DNA from: Thermoactinomyces sp. DSM 45891
Lineage (GTDB): Bacteria > Bacillota > Bacilli > Thermoactinomycetales > Thermoactinomycetaceae
Reading direction: 5' to 3'
Length of the DNA stretch: 11,394 bases
NCBI RefSeq assembly: GCF_900119485.1
Contig: NZ_FPJZ01000004.1
Coordinates: forward strand, 1,559-12,952
Positions 6,340-11,394 of the stretch are shown here, one piece after another (position 1 is the stretch's first letter; each line of letters begins with the position of its first letter). Made by a program: the position numbers and the translations under genes. The notes under the pieces were generated by a model. It was given only the letters and a program-made list of their open reading frames with translations, did no database searches and had not been told where the DNA came from.

Positions 6340-6390
6340 ATATATAAGAAGAAGCGCCGTTCGCGATGAACAGCGCTTCTTCTTATATAT
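6340..6390 (-). terminator. Strong hairpin terminator of the giant collagen/propeller gene
   Basis: An 18-bp perfect stem pairs 6340-6357 with 6373-6390 (key halves AAGAAGAAGCGC and GCGCTTCTTCTT). The inner 4-bp stem GTTC/GAAC (6359-6362 with 6368-6371) lies beyond a single mismatched pair. It begins 15 bases after the - strand stop at 6406. No long T-run follows directly, but the 3' arm itself ends TTCTTCTTATATAT. It separates this gene from the toxin-antitoxin operon. Confidence 0.75.
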
Positions 6391-6405
6391 TTAGGGCGAT
6401 TCTGT

Positions 6406-9400
6406 TTATCCGTCAATCTTCTTGATATTAATAGAAGCGTATGAAGCAACTCGGTCTGGACCTGTAAATGAGCCGGTTTGTAGCATGGTAATAAACGATC
6501 CCCCATTTCCACATCTGAGAGAAATCCTTTGCCCTGCATTCAGTTGAACAATGTATGGGATGGTTGCGGATCCCGGTCCAAATCCAGTTGGGCCAGCAAT
6601 GGCTATAAGGGTGTCAGGGATTTCTGTATTGTCTACGTAGTAATCAAAGACCCCTCTTGATCCTTCTGCAACTGTAATCGCAGCAATGGCCTGATAGGTA
6701 CCCGTTATCCCTACAATGAACTCCGTGCCAGTAGTACCCACAGGAGTAATATTGGGATCTGATTTTAGGGCTGAATTAAATAGGATTGGCTGTGCTCCTT
6801 CTAGTGTTACGATCGTATTGCTAGATGCAGCGTAGCTTACAGAAACATCGGTTGGTAGCACGAGAGGTTCTGGGCAACAGCATTGGTAGGAATTAACCCC
6901 TATTTCCTCTGGTGTTGACCCGACTGGGACTACAGTAATCACGGTGCTGGTGTGTCCATCGATAACAGAAACATTATCATCTGTTCGATTGGCCACAAAG
7001 ATGCGATTGGTTGGGCAATCGATACTGATATTGCTCGGATCACTCCCTACTGGAATCGCAGCGATGATGGGATTGCCTTCATTCCCACTTACCACGATGA
7101 CCTGATTGAGGCCTACATCCCCTACATAAATCCGATTGTCCGCTGGATTAACTGCGATTCCAGCGACACTGGAGAATCCGAGACCACCGTTATTAATGGT
7201 TCCCGTTATCGTATTGGTTTCTCCGTCGATAATAGAAACATAACCCCCATCAAACGTACCGACATAGATCAAGTTGGTTACAGGATTCACTGCGATTCCC
7301 GTGGTACCAAAATCAGTTAGACTTGCATAGGTCACGGTAGAGATGATTATATTGGTAGTTCCATCAATCACGCTAACATACCCGATTAGAGAAAGGTCAC
7401 GACTGGTTACATAAGCTCGATTCGTGGCTTCATTTACCGCTGCATACAGCCCTTCTCCTGGCAAGATGATATCGGTGGTGATGACGGCATAGGTATCTCC
7501 ATCGATGACGGAGACCGAACCGTTCGGAGCTCCCGCACTAACGGTATAGATCCGATTAGTAACCCGATTGATCGCCGTATGTCGTGGATTATCTGTAACA
7601 GAAATCGTAGTAATCAGTGTATTTACATTGCCATCGTATACAGAGACCAGTCCAGGAGCGATATTACTGGTTACAAATACCCGATTTAGGGATGGGTTCA
7701 CAGCTACACCATATGGAGAATCGACCGTGATGGTGGTATTGATTACATTGGTATTCCCATCAATAACAGAGACGTTGTCGCTACCGTTATTGGCAATGTA
7801 GAAGAATCCTCCACCGAGGATAGAATCATTGAGCTCTGGCGGGCAGGTACAGCATTCGTCTGGTGGTGCGAATACACCGATATCAAATGGACTCGCACTT
7901 ACTGGGATCGTGGCCATGATCGTGTTAGTAGAACCGTCGAGAACATAAACCACATTAGTACTGTTACCAAGCGAATAGATCCGATTGAAAGCAGTATTTA
8001 CTCCGATTCCAACACCTGTTGCGGTTGTGATGGTAGCGATAATCGATAAGCTAGCACTATCGATAACCGATACAACAGGGGTATTCTCATGCGCCACATA
8101 AATACGCTTCGTAGCAGTATCTACCCGAATTCCCCTCGGACTTTCTCCCACTGGAATCGTGGCAATAACGGTATTATTCATTCCCGAGATAACCGATATG
8201 TCGTTCGTGGAAGTGTTAGATGCGTAGATTCGATCCTGAACGCAATCAACTGCTGTAGAGAAGGTTCTTCCCCCTGTTGAGACGGTAGAAAGGGTCGTAT
8301 GGGTAAATCCATCGATGACATACACAACACCGCTGGTATCATTATTAGGAATATAAATCCGATTGGTGGACTGGTTTACTCCCACCGATCCGATAATGTT
8401 ACCAGCACCAAACGCTACAGTGATAGTAGCGAGGATGGTATTTGTATTCCCACTGATTACGGATACCACATTGGAGAGATTATTAGCCACATAAATCTCA
8501 TTGCTGGCTGTATCTACTCCCACTGCCGTTGGAAATTCCCCGACCATGATCGTCATGAGGATCGTATTTGTCGTGCTATCAATGACAGAGACCGTATTAT
8601 CAAAACTATTCGCTACATAGACACGGCGGGTAGCCGGATTCACTCCTACGCCACTTGGGTTTTCCCCTACCGTAATCGTGGTAAAGATGAGATTGGTATC
8701 TCCATCGATGACCGTGACGGTATTCCCGTCAAATTGGGATACATAAAGTGGATTTTGGAGTACCACTGGTAATGCTGAATCTGACTCTGGACAACAGCAT
8801 TCATTGCAAGAGTTTGCACCTATACCGTGTGGATTCGATCCTACTGGAACAGTAGCGTATACAGTGTTGGAGTTTCCATCGATCACAGAAGCATCATTAC
8901 TGTCTGAATTAGCTGCATAAATACGGTTTCGTTCCGTGTCGATTCCCATTCCATATGTGCCTGACCCGGTTTGAACGGTAGCGATGATCGCATTTGTCTC
9001 TCCATTGATGACGGCAACCGTACCGGGATTCGTATCATTTGCTACATAGATTCGATTCGTATTTGAGTTGACTCGTATTCCTCTTGGGAGAGATCCTACG
9101 TTAATGAGGGCGATTATATTGTTAGTTGTCCCGTCGAGGACGGTAACGGTATTAGCGCCATTGTTGGATATATAGTACCTACCTGTGACCGTGTTCACTC
9201 CGACTCCGAATGGGGTAAGTCCTACGGAAGCAGTGGTGATAACTGTTTGTGTTTCTCCATTGATGACAGAGACCGTACCATCCGCCTGATTTACTACATA
9301 GATTCGATTCGTAGAACAGTTAACTCCTAATCCTTCCCCACCTGGTAGATTTCCTACTGTAATGACAGTGGTTACGGTATTCGTATTCCCACTGATGACA

Positions 9401-10869
9401 GAGACCGTGCCATCTGCTGCATTAGCGACATAGATGAGATTGGTGGACTGGTTTACTCCTAGTGCGCGTGGTAGGGCTCCTACTGAGACTGTAGCGATAA
9501 CGGTATTGGTCATTTCATCGATGACAGAAACATCGTTACTACTTGCATTGGCTACATAGACGCGCTCTGAGGCACAGTTGACTCCAACCCCCTCAGGATT
9601 TAAACCGACTGTAATCGTACCGAGCACAGTATTGGTGTTGCCGTCAACTACGCTGATGGTGTTGTCATTGGTATTGGCTACATAGAATCTGGAGGTGATC
9701 GGGAACCCAGTTGGGCCGGTGACTCCGGTGACTCCGGTGACTCCCGTAGCTCCTGTGGTTCCTGTGGATCCCGTGGTTCCTTGAGGGCCAGTGGATCCTT
9801 GGGGACCGGTGACTCCCGTTATCCCTGCTCCTGTTCCAGCCGGGCCTGTTGGGCCTTGGGGGCCTGTTGCCCCTGTTTCCCCTACTCCCGTTCCTGTTCC
9901 AGCGGGGCCCGGTGGTCCTGTGGGCCCTTGAGGGCCGGTGGTTCCTGTGGCACCTGCTCCCGTTCCTGTTCCAGCGGGGCCCGGTGGTCCTGTGGGCCCT
10001 TGAGGGCCGGTGGTTCCTGTGGCACCTGCTCCCGTTCCTGTTCCAGCGGGGCCCGGTGGTCCTGTGGGCCCTTGAGGGCCGGTGGTTCCTGTGGCACCTG
10101 CTCCCGTTCCTGTTCCAGCGGGGCCCGGTGGCCCGGTGGGTCCTTGAGGGCCAGTGGTTCCTGTGGCACCTACCCCCGTTCCTGTTCCAGCGGGGCCCGG
10201 TGGCCCGGTGGGTCCTTGAGGGCCGGTGGTTCCTGTTCCAGCGGGGCCCGGTGGCCCGGTGGGCCCTTGAGGGCCGGTGGTTCCTGTGGCACCTACCCCC
10301 GTTCCTGTTCCGGCGGGGCCCGGTGGCCCGGTGGGCCCTTGAGGTCCGGTGGATCCCACTGTCCCAGTAGCGCCAGTGGGCACCTCTAGCCTCACGATGG
10401 CAGAACCGGGGGTTACCGTAATTTCGAGTGTATTGGATAAAAAGTTGAGGGTATCTCCAAATCCGAGTGGAATACTTCCGTCCGCTCCTGAGTTTCCTTG
10501 AACTAAAAATAAGAAATCACCTGTGACAAAAGCTCCTGTCGGCCCTTGAGGTCCCGTTGGTCCCCTTGTCACGTCTGTGTTTAACACATTTTCTAACTTC
10601 TCATTTAGGATCCATTCTTTCTTCCCGATTACATTAATCGTATCCCGAACACTACTGTTAATCAGGAGTAGATCGCTAATGCTAGGTTGAAAGACTGCTG
10701 AGATCCCAGGGAGCGTTCCGAGAACGTATTGGAGCTTTTCACCCTCAGCATTAATAATATGACTTAAGCCTAGTTCTTCTAGAGCGATCGATGATAATAG
10801 TAAATTCACTGCATCTTCTCTGGTAACGCTTATATTTGGTGAAATGTTGGGAATATTCGATTGAGACAT
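6406..10869 (-). CDS. Giant collagen-like protein with three seven-bladed YVTN beta-propellers, 1487 aa
   Basis: The start is ATG 10869-10867, chosen because it has TTAGGAGGG just upstream and matches the paralogue start MSQ(A/S)NIPNISPN. An upstream start at 10902 would add 11 unrelated residues. Domains in order: conserved N-terminal module 1-102; a remnant of collagen segment 1 (GPTGPQGPTGA, 103-113); conserved insert 114-164; Gly-X-Y stalk about 165-388; three blocks of seven YVTN-type repeats of about 42 residues (394-687, 707-1003, 1022-1327); and a BclA/C1q-like head 1336-1487. Typical blade motifs are NRIYVAN, VSVIDGNTNTV and TVxVGxxPxGIGVN. Each block ends in a cysteine cluster: CNECCCPE (688), ECCTCPPE (1006) and QCCCPEP (1330). 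It is probably a very large trimeric spore-surface filament carrying nine propellers per trimer, perhaps for adhesion or binding. Location and trimerisation are inferred from the family. It is a single-gene unit. Confidence 0.92.
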   Translation of the reverse strand: MSQSNIPNISPNISVTREDAVNLLLSSIALEELGLSHIINAEGEKLQYVLGTLPGISAVFQPSISDLLLINSSVRDTINVIGKKEWILNEKLENVLNTDVTRGPTGPQGPTGAFVTGDFLFLVQGNSGADGSIPLGFGDTLNFLSNTLEITVTPGSAIVRLEVPTGATGTVGSTGPQGPTGPPGPAGTGTGVGATGTTGPQGPTGPPGPAGTGTTGPQGPTGPPGPAGTGTGVGATGTTGPQGPTGPPGPAGTGTGAGATGTTGPQGPTGPPGPAGTGTGAGATGTTGPQGPTGPPGPAGTGTGAGATGTTGPQGPTGPPGPAGTGTGVGETGATGPQGPTGPAGTGAGITGVTGPQGSTGPQGTTGSTGTTGATGVTGVTGVTGPTGFPITSRFYVANTNDNTISVVDGNTNTVLGTITVGLNPEGVGVNCASERVYVANASSNDVSVIDEMTNTVIATVSVGALPRALGVNQSTNLIYVANAADGTVSVISGNTNTVTTVITVGNLPGGEGLGVNCSTNRIYVVNQADGTVSVINGETQTVITTASVGLTPFGVGVNTVTGRYYISNNGANTVTVLDGTTNNIIALINVGSLPRGIRVNSNTNRIYVANDTNPGTVAVINGETNAIIATVQTGSGTYGMGIDTERNRIYAANSDSNDASVIDGNSNTVYATVPVGSNPHGIGANSCNECCCPESDSALPVVLQNPLYVSQFDGNTVTVIDGDTNLIFTTITVGENPSGVGVNPATRRVYVANSFDNTVSVIDSTTNTILMTIMVGEFPTAVGVDTASNEIYVANNLSNVVSVISGNTNTILATITVAFGAGNIIGSVGVNQSTNRIYIPNNDTSGVVYVIDGFTHTTLSTVSTGGRTFSTAVDCVQDRIYASNTSTNDISVISGMNNTVIATIPVGESPRGIRVDTATKRIYVAHENTPVVSVIDSASLSIIATITTATGVGIGVNTAFNRIYSLGNSTNVVYVLDGSTNTIMATIPVSASPFDIGVFAPPDECCTCPPELNDSILGGGFFYIANNGSDNVSVIDGNTNVINTTITVDSPYGVAVNPSLNRVFVTSNIAPGLVSVYDGNVNTLITTISVTDNPRHTAINRVTNRIYTVSAGAPNGSVSVIDGDTYAVITTDIILPGEGLYAAVNEATNRAYVTSRDLSLIGYVSVIDGTTNIIISTVTYASLTDFGTTGIAVNPVTNLIYVGTFDGGYVSIIDGETNTITGTINNGGLGFSSVAGIAVNPADNRIYVGDVGLNQVIVVSGNEGNPIIAAIPVGSDPSNISIDCPTNRIFVANRTDDNVSVIDGHTSTVITVVPVGSTPEEIGVNSYQCCCPEPLVLPTDVSVSYAASSNTIVTLEGAQPILFNSALKSDPNITPVGTTGTEFIVGITGTYQAIAAITVAEGSRGVFDYYVDNTEIPDTLIAIAGPTGFGPGSATIPYIVQLNAGQRISLRCGNGGSFITMLQTGSFTGPDRVASYASINIKKIDG
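6886..9690 (-). repeat. 21 YVTN beta-propeller repeats in three groups of seven
   Basis: Diverged repeats of about 126 bp encode blades starting N/R-x-I/V-Y-V-A-N and containing V-S-V-I-D-G. Group 1 is about 9690-8809, group 2 about 8751-7858, and group 3 about 7806-6886. I counted seven blades in each by reading the protein. Unlike the collagen repeats, the DNA copies have diverged considerably, so this is an old, selected structure and not a recent expansion. Confidence 0.88.
9883..10370 (-). repeat. 72-bp tandem repeat encoding the collagen stalk of the giant protein
   Basis: The landmark AGCGGGGCCC (last copy with one change) recurs at 9901, 9973, 10045, 10117, 10189, 10240 and 10312, that is every 72 bases except one 51-base step. 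The coding unit is GTTGPQGPTGPPGPAGTGTGxGAT (24 residues). The copy between 10189 and 10240 has lost 21 bases (seven residues). Several adjacent units are virtually identical, a sign of recent homogenisation. Confidence 0.92.
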
Positions 10870-10920
10870 TTTTACCCTCCTAACAAACAAAATTCCCGAC
10901 ATGTTTATTCTTTCAAATGC

Positions 10921-10929
10921 GTATATATG
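10921..10929 (-). promoter_or_regulatory. Weak candidate sporulation -10 element for the giant gene
   Basis: CATATATAC on the - strand has the conserved CATA of a sigma-K -10 but not the final TA, and I see no -35 AC at the right spacing. Its distance to the start codon (60 bases from the C) is close to that of the better promoter of the paralogue at 990 (57 bases), which is the main reason to note it. Confidence 0.25.
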
Positions 10930-11040
10930 CTTTTTTTATTAACAAGGAATCATACTAACATTATTCATAGAATGATAGAAAAAGGACGAAAAAACGACCT
11001 CTGAGCTAATGCTAGCGGCCAATAAAATCTACAAGCCCTA

Positions 11041-11064
11041 AATCGCCTACTATGGCGGTTTTTT
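11041..11064 (+). terminator. Intrinsic terminator with no obvious upstream gene
   Basis: AATCGCC (11041-11047) pairs with GGCGGTT (11054-11060), including one T-G wobble, around the loop TACTAT, and a run of six T (11059-11064) follows. On the + strand this is a textbook terminator, yet no + strand gene precedes it in the intergenic region. It could end a small RNA, act as a leader attenuator for the gene at 11197, or be a relic. Confidence 0.65.
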
Positions 11065-11152
11065 CAGGGGGAAATAGGATTTTTCTAAAACCTAAGTACC
11101 ACAAGACAGCCTATTTTAGTTTCATATTTAAATCACTATGAATAAATATAAA

Positions 11153-11161
11153 CATACTGAA
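11153..11161 (+). promoter_or_regulatory. Weak candidate sporulation -10 element for the fourth collagen-like gene
   Basis: CATACTGAA resembles the sigma-K -10 (CATAnnnTA, one mismatch in the final pair). A cACt at 11134-11137 lies 15-16 bases upstream as a possible -35. It sits 44 bases before the start codon. A CATATTTAA at 11123 is an alternative. The evidence is slight. Confidence 0.25.
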
Positions 11162-11196
11162 CCAACAATCCATAAGGGGGAAAGGAGACATAATTA

Positions 11197-11394
11197 ATGT
11201 CCCAAGCCAATATACCCAATATTTCACCTAATATAAGCATCACAAGAGAAGATGCAGTAAATCTGTTATTATCATCCATTGCATTAGAAGAATTAGGCCT
11301 AAGTCATATTATTAATGCAGAAGGAGAAAAGCTACAATACGTTCTCGGGACTCTCCCCGGAGTCTCAACATCCTTTCAACCTTCCATTAGCGAT
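11197..11394 (+). CDS. Collagen-like surface protein, 5' part (runs off the window)
   Basis: ATG 11197 is preceded by AAAGGAG at 11181-11187, nine bases upstream. The 66 visible residues are identical to the first 66 residues of the 630-aa protein at 990, so this is a third copy of the N-terminal module. By comparison, a collagen-like stalk should begin near residue 103, beyond the window. The DNA differs from the copy at 990 at 15 positions, all synonymous. It is transcribed divergently from the giant gene, whose start is 328 bases away. The final architecture (plain collagen head or propellers) cannot be seen. Confidence 0.9.
   Translation, partial: MSQANIPNISPNISITREDAVNLLLSSIALEELGLSHIINAEGEKLQYVLGTLPGVSTSFQPSISD

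Noticed and set aside
6192..6539. Upstream extension of the antitoxin frame to 197 residues
   Set aside because: It would cross the operator, the hairpin at 6340-6390 and the 3' end of the giant gene; the internal ATG at 6191 has an ideal AAAGGAGAG site and begins the AbrB fold.
6952..8772. Four + strand open frames (63-157 residues) antisense to the propeller repeats
   Set aside because: They are mirror frames of the blade codons (repeated ID/RD patterns), lack binding sites, and the sense gene is clearly constrained by its protein repeats.
9781..10389. Open frames opposite the 72-bp repeats (202 and 173 residues on +, 95 on -)
   Set aside because: The same effect of a three-divisible repeat period; low-complexity products with no initiation signals, overlapping the giant gene.
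10870..10902. Start of the giant gene at 10902
   Set aside because: The extra 11 residues are not shared with the paralogues, and the Shine-Dalgarno sequence lies inside them, just before ATG 10869.

Overview
The window looks like the chromosome of an endospore-forming Gram-positive bacterium of the order Bacillales. The evidence is AAAGGAGG-type ribosome binding sites, moderate-to-low G+C outside the repeats, collagen-like proteins of the kind found on spore surfaces, one good match to a sporulation sigma-K promoter, and an RRNPP-type HTH-TPR regulator. A Brevibacillus-like species is my best guess, but the sequence alone does not prove the genus.

The region is built around a family of long collagen-like surface proteins. 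At the left edge (1-765) is the 3' part of one, with a GPQ-G(D/N)T collagen stalk and a BclA/C1q-like C-terminal domain. A complete 630-residue paralogue follows at 990-2882 on the + strand. A giant 1487-residue paralogue runs on the - strand at 10869-6406, and the 5' end of a fourth member begins at 11197 and leaves the window. The last three share an almost identical N-terminal domain, probably the anchor or assembly module. The giant member places three tandem seven-bladed YVTN beta-propellers (21 repeats) between its collagen stalk and its C-terminal domain, and each propeller is closed by a cysteine cluster.

Between the collagen genes lie two small regulatory or accessory blocks. The first is a divergent pair: a 125-residue unknown protein on the - strand (3433-3056) with a near-consensus sigma-A promoter, and a 454-residue HTH-TPR regulator on the + strand (3726-5090). 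A 23-codon reading frame overlaps the end of the regulator, and a structured, repeat-bearing intergenic region follows. The second block is a - strand toxin-antitoxin operon, an AbrB/MazE-like antitoxin (6191-5946) and a Doc/Fic-fold toxin (5946-5440). The two genes overlap by one base, and the operon is preceded by a 34-bp near-perfect AT palindrome.

Transcription units are separated by clear hairpins: 828-856 after the first collagen gene, 2929-2973 shared by two convergent genes, 5357-5385 after the toxin, 6340-6390 after the giant gene, and an unexplained one at 11041-11064 in the last divergent intergenic region. I see no tRNA, rRNA, CRISPR array, transposase or replication origin.
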